Source of the DNA: Saxidomus purpurata
Taxonomy: Eukaryota; Mollusca; Bivalvia; Venerida; Veneridae
Length of the DNA stretch: 64,000 bases
Assembly (NCBI GenBank): GCA_022818135.1
Contig: JAFMSR010000019.1
Coordinates: forward strand, 3,391,357-3,455,356
Direction of reading: 5' to 3'
The notes under the pieces: model-generated
What the model was told of the DNA's origin: nothing
Databases searched by the model: none
Seen by the model: the letters and a program-made list of their open reading frames with translations, nothing else
In this document: piece after piece, positions 1 through 12,860 of the stretch
How the letters are laid out: every line of letters starts with the position of its first letter
Position numbering within the stretch: the first letter of the stretch is position 1
Program-made: the position numbers and the translations under genes

Positions 1-1686
1 ATGTATTTATACTGATATTATTTCCATTTCTATATTTTATTTTTGCGCGGGAGTAAATTAGAAAAGTCGGAACGATGTCCGAAACTCTGCCTACTTTTCC
101 GAGTGCTTTAATCATATTATTGCACTCGAATTGACTATAGAAATATACCGTAGGCATATTAGAATGTCCGTTATTTTTTGCAAAGAATACACTTCAGTAA
201 CTGAAAAATTTCGTATATATAATTATAGTAAATTCCCTTTGTAAATTATAAAATTGCTAATTGTTAATTCGAGATCAAATCGCACGTTTTTGTCTTTTAA
301 ATTATTCAATGTACAGTTAGATAAAAGTTGTTTGATTACAATGAAAGTAAGTACACATGTACTGAGTGAAAGCATGCGAATTGAAAGTGTACATTTAAGT
401 AATGCATTTTATGATAATAATTTGTAATAGTTCGTATATTCAATATTTAACCCTCAAAGCGATTACTGAGAATAAATACCTTACGAAGGGCGTGTTTTAT
501 AATTATTTTACCTTAAGAAAGAGTATCTATAACGGGCAAGTCCTTTCTACTTTCATTTCAAAAATGAAAACAAAGACTAAATTGTGCATTTGGCGAGGCT
601 GTTTATTCCAGAGACACCGACAGAGGCGTACATACTACAGGCGGCATTTATACATTTGTATATGACATTGTACTGCGTTAACAAATTCATCACTGAAAAT
701 ACACAAAATTGCCTCTGAAAATATATGTATGTTTCCATTATAAAATAACTGCATATCTCGATCGAATCTGTAATAAGGTCGAATAATGAAACGCCAAAAC
801 GAATGGTGGTAGTGTCAGCACACTACTACGTGTAATAAAAATTACGATACGTTTTTACTTTGACCAAAACGGATAAGACCGAATATCCGTCTCAGGAACG
901 AAGCCGCCCAGAAAAAACACACCCTTTTTTGGAAAAATTAAAAACCTGTGTCCGTGGCATGCACGCAGAACTTAACCTGAAGTATTAACAAATACAAGTT
1001 TGAAACAATTAAAGCCAAGTTGTGATCGTTCCTCCGGATACAAGAAACTACGGACCATGTCCGGACATGCATTACATAAAAATCATTTAATGAACAAATA
1101 TGAAAAAAGAAAACCCCGATACGTTGAATATGAATAAATGTGGATGTCTCTATCGAATGAAAAGCTCGCTAGAACTGACGCTACCTAGACTGACCAGTAC
1201 ATTTATACGACTGACCGCTCAGGTGACCTTAACCGGTCAAACAGGTTTTGCAAGTCAGCAGCCAGAACAATAGTTCTCCGACTATACGTTGTACCGCGGA
1301 GAACTATGAAGTCCTTTCTACTTTCATGTCAAAAATGACAACAAAGACCAAATTGTGCATTTAGCGAGACTGTTTATAGACCATACAAAGCATAGGGGGC
1401 ACATACCAAACTAATTCTTCCTTCAAATTCAAAGTACCATATAAACTATAAATCATTTCTGAATAACGAATCAATTATCGTGTATATAATCATGTAAATG
1501 TTGCTTTGATCAACTTGCTGATATCATACTGAACCTTGACGATTCTGGTTGAATACATATACCTAATGTCCTAAAACATGCTTAACACTTTCTGACATAT
1601 CGATACGACGTCAACTCCGGTGTTAACATGTGAATATAATCATAGTTCAAGAGAATTGATGATTCTCGACCCTTTAAAATGAATTT
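1..1686. other. No gene seen; short dispersed repeat pair
   Basis: AT-rich sequence with no convincing coding signal. One internal repeat is visible: a ~67-bp block at 539-606 recurs with a few differences at 1311-1377 in the same orientation. The 87-codon open frame starting at 402 covers the first copy and has no recognisable domain. Confidence 0.4.
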
Positions 1687-2900
1687 TTATCGTAAATTCA
1701 TCGCCCTGGTTATAGACAATCTGTTTTCTATAGAATCATCTACATAGCCATCATTGGCAGTATCCGTCTTCCAACGTCCATGACGCTTTAAACATCTTTC
1801 AGAAACCCCCGCTGTGTTAGCGTCCACTGTAGCACCGCTAGCACATAGAATGTGCGTACCAAGTTTAAAATGCGGGGCTACTAATTTAAGTTTTGAAACA
1901 ATGCACTCCTTTGACCTGGTATAGCTCAACTTTTTATTTTTGTGAACGAGAGATGAAACACTCTTTGATCGAAACGCTGGTTTAAATAGAAAGCCGTCAG
2001 ACTGCGTAGTCAGACCTGCGTTGTACATGTATTTTTGAGCCAACACGTGTTAAAAGAAGTGCAATATAATTCCAGTGCTTCAAACATATCTCGTTCTACA
2101 AGAAATTTACTGGTGTTTGCATTCAAATTTTAAAGCTAACATATCGAAAGGTAAAGGATTTTTTCTAAAAAAAAACGTTATTATCTAATCCAGCTTTGAC
2201 AACATTTAACCTGCCCAAATTCACGGATTCAGCAATACAATTTTTGAATCTGCCTTCTTCGTTACATAGACAAGGCCAAAAAGGGGAATTTTTCCATAAA
2301 GGAATAATTAATGTACAATCTGCCCTTTCAACATTCATCTTATTAAAACAATTAGTGACTAATCTAACGGGTGGTACGAGCCAGTTAAATTCGTGACCCC
2401 AACATTGTACTAAAGGATCTACGGCTTTAGTTCCCGGTACCCACCAACGGGAATTAAAACGCACACATTTGTTATTCAAATGAGAAGCAAACCTATAAAC
2501 CGTGTAAGGGCCCCAGATTGAATTCAACCAATCGTAAACAGAATCAGAAATTTGCCAGTCGTCGCTATCTCTACAACGACTTAAATAATCCATTCCGGAC
2601 AGAGACATACTTTTCCTTAACACAAAAACTGTTTAAATCTAAAGCAACTTTTTGAATATCTGATTTGTGACTGCCATTTACTAATATGGACTTAACATTT
2701 TGGTTGTCTGAATAAATTTTAACATGAGAATTTTTCAAAACAGAAACATTTGATTTGACAACCCTTCTCACTGCCTCTGTTTCACGTCATGTGGAACTAT
2801 TTATCTTTTCTGTATCAGACCAGTCGCCTACGACCTCTGTATGTGTGCTAGTTAAGACAGATTTATGCATACACCCATCTGTGCACTAAGCACTTGACAG
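1687..2900 (-). pseudogene. DIRS-like retroelement remnant (RNase H, then tyrosine recombinase C-terminus)
   Basis: Read on the minus strand this is the 3' part of a DIRS-type tyrosine-recombinase retroelement. From 2900 to about 2600 the RNase H region is recognisable (motif IYSDNQNVKS, preceded by a degenerate ST-WRE block whose Trp codon is now TGA near 2790). After a frameshift near 2600 the family-typical stretches DYLSRCRDSDDWQIS and RFNSRWWVPGTKAVD follow, down to 2165. From 2046 to 1687 lies the C-terminal part of the recombinase: KRHGRW and the catalytic-Tyr context DGYV are kept, but the conserved HxxR box reads HILC, so the catalytic Arg is Cys. The N-terminal half of the recombinase and the upstream reverse transcriptase are missing. 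Frame breaks, the nonsense codon and the lost Arg make it inactive. The family call rests on motif memory. Confidence 0.8.
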
Positions 2901-3003
2901 ACAAATATTTGCCTTTTCCGAGACATTTATATAACTCACTTTCGGGAGACTATCTTGTGCAGTAGGAGCTACTTCCGGGCTCAACGTTCTATCCACTTCT
3001 TAC

Positions 3004-3785
3004 TTTAAATCGTCAACCTTTCATACGGACGGATGTAAAAGTGGCCCATTTTATCAATACATTTATATAAGTACAGGTATATACCTGAATTAAGGCAATA
3101 GAAAGACAAATTATATAACTCTTCTCTGACAACTTTTTCTTCAGAAATAATTTAATTAGACTCTTTATCGTAATAATACTGGTAGTCTTTAAATGTATTA
3201 TGTAGACATTATTCCAGCCAAACACTTTGTTTCGATCAAATAGTTGAAATAAATAACTAGTTACATTTTCGGGAATATAAATATTTCACTACAAATCTTC
3301 TGTTAAAAGATATCGTTATACTTATTTCTGTTACTGTGAGGAAAGAGCATGGTATGATATATTTACATCACGTGTATGTCATGTTGAGAATGTTGTCATT
3401 TTCAGTAGGGAAACGGTACATCCAGATGGTAGGGTAAACGTGAAGTGGGATAGTGGATGGGTAAACGACGGACCTTTTACAGTAGGAACAGGAGACGGAC
3501 AAGTGAAACTCATCTAGACATATTTGTTCACAGTTTTGTAATTCAGGGAAAATGACTGTTTGTTACAATAAGATTATTTCTGTACGTTATATTGATTAAT
3601 ACAATGCATCAATTGAAGTTTGTCTAAATGGAGTTGCAGTTAAATTAATGTATCAACAGTGACAAGTTAACGGCCGTTTATTTTAAAGTTGTGTGAGGGT
3701 ATTTGCGTTTTTTATTTTATCTTAAATATGATTTCCATTTTATAAATATTCAGGAAATAACAAATACGTTTACTTACTAAAAATT
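3004..3785 (+). repeat. Segmental duplication, copy 1 (of 3)
   Basis: This block matches 63051-64000 at high identity, including intron sequence before the exon, the exon itself and several hundred bases after it. It also matches 42885-43650 more weakly. Homology starts abruptly at about 3004, next to the DIRS remnant. The match runs to the end of the window on the copy 3 side, so the duplication may be longer than seen. Confidence 0.85.
3406..3517 (+). pseudogene. Broken copy of the MIB/HERC2-like terminal exon
   Basis: The acceptor TTTTCAG at 3399-3405 is kept and the exon body matches 63457-63582. Two lesions separate it from the intact copy: the first codon TGG is now TAG, and 14 bp are missing between two GTA triplets, which shifts the frame and suggests a microhomology deletion. 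Past the deletion the reading HPDGRVNVKWDSGWVND continues open to the same TAG at 3515-3517, but only in a phase that does not fit the partner exon. No matching upstream exon is visible in the preceding 3.4 kb. Confidence 0.75.
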
Positions 3786-3820
3786 AATAAAATAAATATT
3801 GTTCTGAAAGTACTTACATT

Positions 3821-4366
3821 CTGCTTTTTTGACTTGTTGACACATATCCGAAAAGTGAACATGCATCCCACGACTTATCATCACACCTTTGTCATGTAAC
3901 TGTGATTTATCTCCACAGGAAGGATAACTGTACTTAGCAATAACATTCGGTGCTGTGAGAGTTATTCCCCTTAAAGTGCAATCTCAATCACTGTCGTTTA
4001 TTGAAATAAAGTACATGTACGTACGCCACATGTGTCATGAAATGCTAACAGGTTCTTAGTTTAACATTGCTTCGAGTTTGTATTTATCCTGCTTTATTCT
4101 GCTTGTTTGAATTGTTGACATATCCGAAAAGTGAACATGCATCCCACGACGTATCATCATACCTTGTCTTGTAACTGTGATTTAACTCTACAGGAAGGAT
4201 AACTATGCGTAGCAATAACGTTCGGTGCTGTCAGAGTTGTTCCCCTTAAAGTGCAATCTCAATCACTGTCGTCTATTGAAATAAAGTACATGTACGTACG
4301 CCACATGTCTCATGAAATGCTAACAGGTTCTTTGTTTAACATTGCTTCGAGTTGGTATTTATGTTA
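3821..4366 (+). repeat. Tandem duplication, unit about 278 bp, two copies
   Basis: 3821-4087 and 4099-4366 are near-identical, sharing for example CCGAAAAGTGAACATGCATC and GTACATGTACGTACGCCACA. A more diverged third copy sits at about 43900-44050, the equivalent place behind segmental copy 2. The unit therefore existed before the larger duplication and was later doubled here. No coding potential is seen. Confidence 0.85.
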
Positions 4367-4369
4367 AGG

Positions 4370-7300
4370 CGGGGCACCATAATATCTTTCTTTTAAATTT
4401 GCACAGTCCTCACATCACACAGAAACGGAAAGGAAGAATGGCGTACGAATCAGTAATGTTTTTAGTTTATGTGGCGATGATATGTTGCGACTGCATTTTG
4501 TAAAGAATGATGTGTCAACATAACTTCTTTGGTTAAACACTCGTTTCAGCTCTTATTCGGATATTGCAAACGGAAGTTTTAGCTCACCATCGTTCCTTGA
4601 AAGGATGTGTACTAAACAAATGCCCTACGTACGAAACCGAATACTACGTTCTAACTCGTGACAATAGTTCAAAGCTCTTATATGGATACTGAAGAAAAAT
4701 GAGGATGTAATTTAATTTATATAATTCAATGAAACACGACACCGGTTCAAGAAAGCGCAGCGCTTGAGCTATGATATATTGTGCTTAGTAAAGTGAAGTG
4801 GCCTTTATCAAGTTTGTTGAAAGTCTATACCTGGTATCAAATACGGCCACAACCAAAAGGTCACTTTAAATCCTTGAGGTTCTTCCGGTTGTTAGTATGT
4901 GGGAAATACGAAGTCAATCCTTTGAATAATTCATGATAAATTACAGGACAAACATAAGTTCAGATGGTGATAAAGGGAGATAACTTTAGAATTATAAAAT
5001 ATATCATTTGATCAGGAGAATAAGATTATGCTGATAAAGTTATGTGTCTTAAGCATAACACTTCCTTTCGATGTCCTCCATCTTTTTGTGAAGTTTGAAT
5101 GAATTCCCTTCAGTATTTTGGAGTAACGTGTATTCTCCAGGCAATCATTTTTAAAGGAAGGGAGATAATTTCAAATAAGCAGGTGTAATGGTTCTTGTAC
5201 ATTGCACTTTCCCTCACTAATCTGACAATTTCAACAAAATACCTGTGTTTTTGAGTTACGACAATTTCAACAAAACACCTATGTGTTATTGTTTTTGAGT
5301 TATAATCCGGGTAATCTCGCCTGACGGACAAACGGATGGACGGACGCCTGACGGACGGACAAAGTAACTATACGTATATACGTATGTAACTATACGTTCG
5401 CTATCGGGGAACATTTATATTATAATGAGATAAATCATAATATTGTTGTTGCCTTGTTTGTTTACACTTTAGTTTCTCCGTGTTGACAGTCTTGAATTTT
5501 GTAGCAGAAAAATAACGACATCTAATTACTGGCAAATAGATTATGATTTAACTATTGGACATAATTGCACTTTCGTCGACCTTGGAGTTCATCTCACAAG
5601 GGAGATAATTCGTAAACTATTAATAAGTATTTTTACCCTGCAATGACGGAATGTGCTCAGGCAAAACTAAGACTGCATATAAATCGTAACTTGCACACAA
5701 ACTGTAACCCCTAATATTAGAGATGTACAGGCGGTAAACTGATGTGAGGATGGACACCTGAATAACGATATAAACAGGGGATTTTCTCAAAAGTGCTACA
5801 GCGAATAATTTCAGTATAATTTCAGAGGTGGATTCTTGTCCGAGTAAATTGTAACTGTTGCAATTATTTAAAAACAATTCTCTGCGTACTTTACTTATAA
5901 GATGCTCGATTGTATACTCAGTCCCCCCAAAAAACAGTCCAGTATATGTATTAATGCATGTCGTAAACTTGTTCAGTTCATGTTTTTTTAATGTTCAAAA
6001 TTAAAATTTCATCTTTTTTACGAGTCGAGCGTTTGATCCTTCGTGACTGTACTTGCTGGATATAATCCATGAACTGATAAAGGGGCGTTATGAAAATTTT
6101 TATTCCCTCGCCAGTGCTGCGGCCAATCGAGCCTGCGTAAATGTCTTCAGAGTTCACTTCATGTATATTCAAAGGGATTCATGTCGGATGACATAGCCGG
6201 CCACGTCATTACATTGACGTTGTCAGCAGCCAAATGAGCCCTACGCATTTAATTTTCACGAACAACGAGAAGTATCTTTGCCAAATTTAGTGAAAAACGT
6301 TATAAATACGAAGCAAAATTCTAACATGACTTACGATTTTGTATCTATATACAAAGAGTAGAAAATTTATGTTATATTAAACCATAAACAACGCGGGAAC
6401 CGATATGCTGTAAACATGACGTCGTATTGCACCGCATGACGTTAAATGAGCGTTCGCGCAGAAAATAAAGCTTTGTGATTTATACACCTTTTGTAATAGC
6501 TGGTTATGTTAGAATCGAAATAACATCCTTTTCAGCGTTGTTATCGTCTCATAAACAATAATTTCTCGTACTGAGGCGCAGTTATAAACCACTCAGGCCT
6601 TTGACCTTCATGGCTAATTACTGCAGTACTAATATCAGTACTCCAAACCATTGTTTATTAAACGACTAACACCGCTGGAGCGGATGTTATTTCATAAATA
6701 AAAACGGTTCCCGTATAAATTAATTATTTCTGCATTTTTTAAAAATTTTACGTTACTAAATTATTTAATGCGTAGCAAGCGCTTTTTTGAAAACCTTTTT
6801 TACAACAATATGGTGTTGTGGTAACGTTAAAGCAAACTCGCGAACATATCCAATATATTTTTCTTAAAATTGCATTTTGATGAAATAATAAAACATACAT
6901 GTTTTTCAAGAAGAACATAACATCGTCTCGTTTCTGCTCAAAATGCCAATATAGTGACCTTTTTAAACAAATCGTTATCAAAACCAAAACCAAAAAACAA
7001 ACAAAAAACAACTAGTTATGAAGGTTAACGAAACTACAATGCACATGGATACTCTAGCTAGCTCTTTAAGTAGGATCTTCCTCTTTAGCCCCTACCAATA
7101 CTGCCTAACATTGCAAAAAAACATGGATATGAAAAGCGCCAATCATTCAGATGCAATACCTACCGTAGTGAGTACAGAGTATCAATTTGACATTCAGTTG
7201 GTCAAATAACTGAATAACTGAGTGAGGTCTGTCTTACACAGTACTTATCTGTCAGTTCAAAATTATGGTCTGTCTTTGTGTACCGTTAGGCTATTTCGTA

Positions 7301-8069
7301 AATAAAATAGTTTTAGAAAACTGTACAACCGATATGAACGTCAATAACAACTTTGAGAAAGTCCCCTGTATTCATCATTTATCCGTTATCCATCTTCACA
7401 TCAGTAACTAGCGTGTACATCTCTAATAACTGCAGAGTAAGTGCGGACGGACATACGCTGAACGATCGTTGATCACAATATCTCACTAAGTATCACATAT
7501 CTTTATTACAGTGAATTTTAGCGAAGACTGTATACATGTTAAAGTTACAACTGACACTAAACGTCCGATTAACTGAGTGTAACTTGAGGTGTAAATATGC
7601 TTAATACATTTCCACAGACTTACATTGTAAGGGTTTTTAATACATTTCCACAGACGTACATTGTAAGGTTTTCGGTCAGTGCGACCACCCAAGCTGATTA
7701 AATACATTTTACTTTGCATACTCATCCAAGTTCCACATAAAAATAGCAAAATTTATACATTTATCCAATACCTTATGCCACTAATTTGGAGCTGAATGAG
7801 CCCACCAACAGTTTCGGGGCGCATTTAGTGGTCACCGACCAAAAATTTCAGCATTTTTAAATACCAAATTTTAGTTGTAGTTTATATCCAGATTTTCCTC
7901 TCATCATTTCATTCCTGATCAAGTCATGCGATTAATTCAAACGAACTATTCCCGTATGCGTCCGCTTATTACAACCAACCAGCCATCAAGTGTAGGTCCG
8001 CATGAGCCTGCTTCCGGTTATCACCTATTTAGCATACTTTAACCTAAAGCAGTCTATATATCAGGTAAT
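4370..8069. other. Intergenic, no gene seen
   Basis: AT-rich with no open frame that carries a recognisable domain. About 4840-5400 looks like an old interspersed repeat: it has GGGAGATAA-type motifs and ends in a GGACGGAC-rich stretch near 5330-5365. The rest shows nothing I can name. Confidence 0.35.
7603..7672 (+). repeat. Tandem 36-bp repeat, two copies
   Basis: AATACATTTCCACAGAC occurs at 7603 and again at 7639, with near-identical sequence following in both copies. Confidence 0.8.
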
Positions 8070-8133
8070 GAAAAAAAAAAAAAAAGAAAAATAATATCAA
8101 ACAGGGAATGCCACGTACCAAAAACGCAGCCTC
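8070..8133 (+). repeat. Short constant-end insertion family, copy a
   Basis: An A-rich left end is followed by AATAATATCAAACAGGGAAT and then GCCACGTACCAAAAACGCAG, after which the similarity to the other copies stops. Five other copies are in the window, at 14060, 19758, 21640, 23233 (minus) and 40977. All share the A-rich end but stop at different distances from it. Confidence 0.8.
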
Positions 8134-8139
8134 ATAGTC

Positions 8140-11100
8140 ATACTATGCAATTTTGTGTTAGATTTAGCACAATATATATTCTTTTAACAAATCTGGAGGT
8201 CATTCATAATGAAGGCTCTAGTTTAATTTAGATTGCCCAAGAAGTGATTATATAGATGTTACTGTTTGCAAATGTAAATAAAGGGCGACAATCACGGAAT
8301 ATCATTGCAGTTGTTTCCCTTTGAACACTTCTTGCTCAGTTGTGCTAATATAATGTTAAATTAAAATAAGAGTACGAATTGCACATTAATTTGAACATTT
8401 GTATCAGGTTAGTACAATATGTTTCTAATAAAAGATTGTACAAATATATAGGAAATTCAAGGTAATAGATTTGCTTGGTATCCTTTTCTATACCCCCATT
8501 GTACTCTATATAAGGCTATTCAATGAGTGTTGATTCTACCAAACTTTGGTAACATTCAGACTCATATCTTTCTATTATGATTTAATTAAACGAAACACGT
8601 TAATACACTTTTGTGATTTGGTATATGTTTTGCAAAGTCGCTAAAGGTGTAAGAACGATGATTTTCTATGGTTTCCCTTTTTTTAGAGCAGAGGCATTTG
8701 TGTAACCTCATTAATGCATAAGTCTGCGAAAGGTGTAAAGAACGATGTATTTTGCCCAGAGCTTTTCCTTAATGTTACTGTTAGCTCACTTGATAACAAG
8801 ACAACGACAAAATTATTTCTAAACAGGTGAACCAGAACGAACACAAGACTCTTCATACTACACAATTTATTTCTGGATATATGACACGCTACGGTAAATG
8901 ACATATGCTACATCAAATTGTCTTGAGAAAAATGTCATGAGTTATTTACAAACATGTTGCGTCTTCAGGTCATTCAAAACAGTTCTAAACATGTCTTGAG
9001 ACAATCAAATTCCAACTATATAACTTTCGAAACGCTGTCGATGAAAAATGAGATACTACACAAGACAAGTAAAGAATATAACACTCACAAATATATCTAC
9101 TGAAATAGAGTAAAATATTTTTTGTATAATATGAACCTGTTCTTAAATGAAAAACATATTAAAGCATCAACATTTTGACATAGACTCACTGTCACCAATT
9201 GAAGTCAAATTATCATTTATATATTGTATCTTACAAAGTCTAAATGACTGGGTTGTATAAATAAACATCTACAAAGTAGTGCAGGGATTATGGCACTTCG
9301 GCTACCAGTCATATGAAAATAGTAGTATTATACAAGAAATGTTCAATGTTTAACTGAAAGAGACAAAGTTGTTTCTCTACTTTAAGGTTTAAGTAATGAT
9401 CTTTAAATATCGACTTCATATACAATACAATGCAAATAAAATGAAATACAATTACAATACAATACTGTGTAACAATACAATATAATACATATTACCAGTA
9501 TTACAAACCTTACAAGGCATTTACTCATTAAATGTCAACCTTGTCAATCTGGAAATATCTTTAAAGTTCCGGGATTACTTTGAATTCACTTATTATATAT
9601 AGTAACATACATTAATTGATACATGTAGGTTAACGATAAAATAATGTTATATTCACTCTAGAACAATTTTGACATATGTCTTTCTTTCGTATTCAAGTTA
9701 TTTCTTCCGGAAAGCATTTCTTATTGTTTTGCAATATCAATGAAAAAATACTGCGCTTCGTTTATACATGTAATATGTACCTATCGATATAAGAAGCAAA
9801 GTTAGGAATGTGTTTGGTACAAATAAACGTCACTTTTGCCAGCAAGACATCTTTCTTGATAAAAAGAGAGCTAAATGTGATCCTGGAACTTTAATATTTC
9901 ACATTATTAAAAGCAGCTACATGTACACTCCAAAGCGACGATTCTTACAACGAACACAGTCTAGTGTTGTGTTACAAGTAATAGCGTAATCTAAACATCA
10001 GTGAACATTGTGTCAGAATAGACATATACACTATGATTTTCGGGGAACATTATGAGCTACGAAACATTCCTAGTGTCTCATAAATTGCTTCATGTCTTAA
10101 ATGCTGAAATCACCCAAATCGAACGTTTAAACTTTAAAGAGGAAACTACTTAACACGTACCTTAAAGTTTATAGTATTTCATGTATTTGACTTTTGCCAG
10201 TCATGATTTGAGCCGTGACATGACAAAACTTACATAATTATGTTGTCAAATGATGTCACCGAGGAAATGCTACGTCAAAAACTGCGTTATTCTTAATTTA
10301 CGTTTGATGAGAGGTATTATATAGTAAAGTATAACCCTAAAAGTAAAGTGCAACAACACTATTTTTTTAATTTTCTGCAACTTACGAACACCTATATTTC
10401 TATTAACCCTCCTACCTTTAAGTTAGAACTTAAATTTCAATCATTCAGTTATAAAATTGCATTGGTTATTATTATTTACAAAAACATGTAAATCAAAATA
10501 AGCCAAAGAAACGAAACGTATAGCAAACAGCGCTGCACACAAGAAATAAACTTTATTTCCTTTGTTCTTATGGTTAATATGGTAATTCAAAGATACTGTG
10601 ACGAATTTCAAAAGATACTTTGACGAATCTCATAAGATAATGTGACGAAATACAAAAGATCTGTAACGAAAATATTAAAAAGATAACGTGACCAAATTCA
10701 AAAGATACTGTGACGAAAAATGACGACAAATAAAAAGATTTTGCGACGAAATTTAAGAGTTAAAACTTTGCGGACCATTTTTAGTGAGTTTGTCAACATG
10801 AATTATGTTGTCGCAAACAAGCTAAACCAAATTAGTCGTCATTTACCGCCGAGGTTTTGACTTGCACACAATGGGAATGTACTTAACCTTTGCTTAAAAA
10901 GAAAATAACCGCATATCATTTAAATTACGGATATACTGTAGTCACTTATTTATATGAATATGGGAGATAAATGGAAAGTACATTGAACGTTGAAATCATT
11001 TTTTCAAGACTGTGTCTCTTTCATATTTGATTCAGTATTGAAGATTTTAGATTATTTAAAATGCTGAAAGACAATTTTTGCTTCTTTTTGTGCACAACGG

Positions 11101-11720
11101 ACAATTCTTTACGCGATATAAAAAGTAACCCATTGTTTACCGTAATTAAATTTATTTTCTCCCTCACTTCGTTAGTCCGACAATAGAGTGGGACACGTTT
11201 TTGTTCTGAATCTAGCAAAAGCACAACTATTCAACATATTAAAGACATATAATGTGTTTACATATTCTTAGCGTGTTTACATATTCTTAGCGCAGTAAAT
11301 GTTTTCATGTGCATTAATACAAACTAAATTTACAAAGAGTAAAAAACATGTAATCAAATTATGTTTTATATAAAACAAACACAGCGATTGCTGTGTTGTT
11401 CAGTGTTAATCACTTGGGTACTAGATGAAAGGAAGAATCACATAGTATGGTATATTTTACCACTAAATCAAACATACTTGGTCACAAATAAACGCAGAAA
11501 TGAATATCTCTGGTGCGAAACTAGACATGCATAAATCTTTACTTTGCTGTCCAGTTTAGAAATGCACATACAAAATATACATGCCTACAGTACATGTAAC
11601 AGTAAAATATTTCATATATTCATATAGACGAGGAACATACTAAATAATTGTCTTATGAATACTGAAAATTATTATCTGTTAATAATTATTGTGGCTTTAT
11701 TTGATGGTTCAGATTTTCAA
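8140..11720. other. No gene seen
   Basis: AT-rich. Contains a low-complexity AATAC-rich stretch at about 9420-9500 and the 10588-10760 minisatellite. I see no coding region. Confidence 0.35.
10588..10760 (+). repeat. Degenerate minisatellite, ~25-bp unit
   Basis: About seven imperfect copies of a unit around AAAAGATACTGTGACGAAAT follow each other. Copies differ in spacing and single bases. Confidence 0.75.
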
Positions 11721-12089
11721 TTAAAGGGGCACTCCCTATATCTAGCAGATTATATTCTCGAAACATAGATTATGTGTTCAATGAACGTAAAATGATAAAT
11801 AAATACAATTTCAAAGAAGAACCTATAGCGAAAAATGAATGCCTCAATTTACTACAATCAATCAATATAGAGGCTTTCTGTAATAAATCGAATCCACCCA
11901 CAAGAACTCTACATAGAGTATCGAATGGTTTACGGTACTGCAGTCTATTTTAAACCGCTTATTTTATCGGAAATTACTGAAAATACATAGCTGAAACTTT
12001 CAGGTTAAGTTATAATACTTCTAAAGATTATGCTATTTATGTTTTGGAGGTTATTTAGTTGACATCAGTTATAGGGTATGTCCCTTTAA
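11721..12089 (+). mobile_element. MITE-like repeat, TIR AAAGGG type, copy a
   Basis: Left end TTAAAGGGGCACTCCCTATA and right end TATAGGGTATGTCCCTTTAA form imperfect terminal inverted repeats of about 20 bp. Related copies lie at 15593-15957, 13669-14040 and 52809-53040, and an isolated right end at about 41625-41645. There is no coding capacity, so it is presumably non-autonomous. Confidence 0.7.
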
Positions 12090-12297
12090 ACACATAAAAG
12101 ACTCTTTAAACAAGACAATTAAAACAAGACTCGTATATAAAGAAAACATTCTGTAGAAAGCTACTTAATACAGCCAGTTGATTAGGAAACCTAGAACGTT
12201 TTAGAGCACAGAAACAGTTGTTCTTGAATACATGTACATCTATACTTTGTTTTATATCACTTATTGACCACATACATTTGTATATGTAGTGAATACA

Positions 12298-12303
12298 TTT
12301 TAT
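12298..12303 (-). promoter_or_regulatory. Candidate polyadenylation signal AATAAA
   Basis: On the minus strand AATAAA occurs about 310 bp past the stop codon of the fibrinogen-related gene, beyond the long T run. It is the first perfect hexamer I noticed there. The motif is common in AT-rich DNA, so the assignment is tentative. Confidence 0.35.
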
Positions 12304-12397
12304 TGAACCCGGTCTAATACATTGTACATGTACAACCAGCTTTTAGAAATAAAAAAACAACCAAAACCAAGTGTTATTAAAAAAAAAAAAAAACCAT

Positions 12398-12590
<193 letters not shown>

Positions 12591-12613
12591 TATTCTTGAT
12601 TTATAGATATCTT

Positions 12614-12860
12614 TTAATTTCTCCTTATCATCATCCTGCTTGATTTCAGTGCTGTAGCGACAATGAAACTAGAGTATGTGATAGAAGTATAGTCAAGTGT
12701 CCCCGGTGTACTGTAACGTCCATTCAGATTGGCAGTATAGCAGCTTCTATACCACCATGCACCATGTTTTGAAACAGCACAGTTGACGCTGTAAGAGTCA
12801 GCGTCTCTATCGTATGTAGAGAAACTGCTGCCGTTATGATATGGACCAAATCTGTGCTGA
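12614..12860 (-). CDS. Fibrinogen-related gene, exon 13 (fibrinogen domain C-terminus, stop)
   Basis: Acceptor TTAGTTTTCAG, then 246 nt after one leading base to TAA. It encodes [40 protein letters not shown] and SLKSS-like [10 protein letters not shown], the typical end of the domain. DRDAD matches the calcium site (usually DRDND) and the Cys pair around HGAWWYRS frames the usual ligand pocket. Confidence 0.9.
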
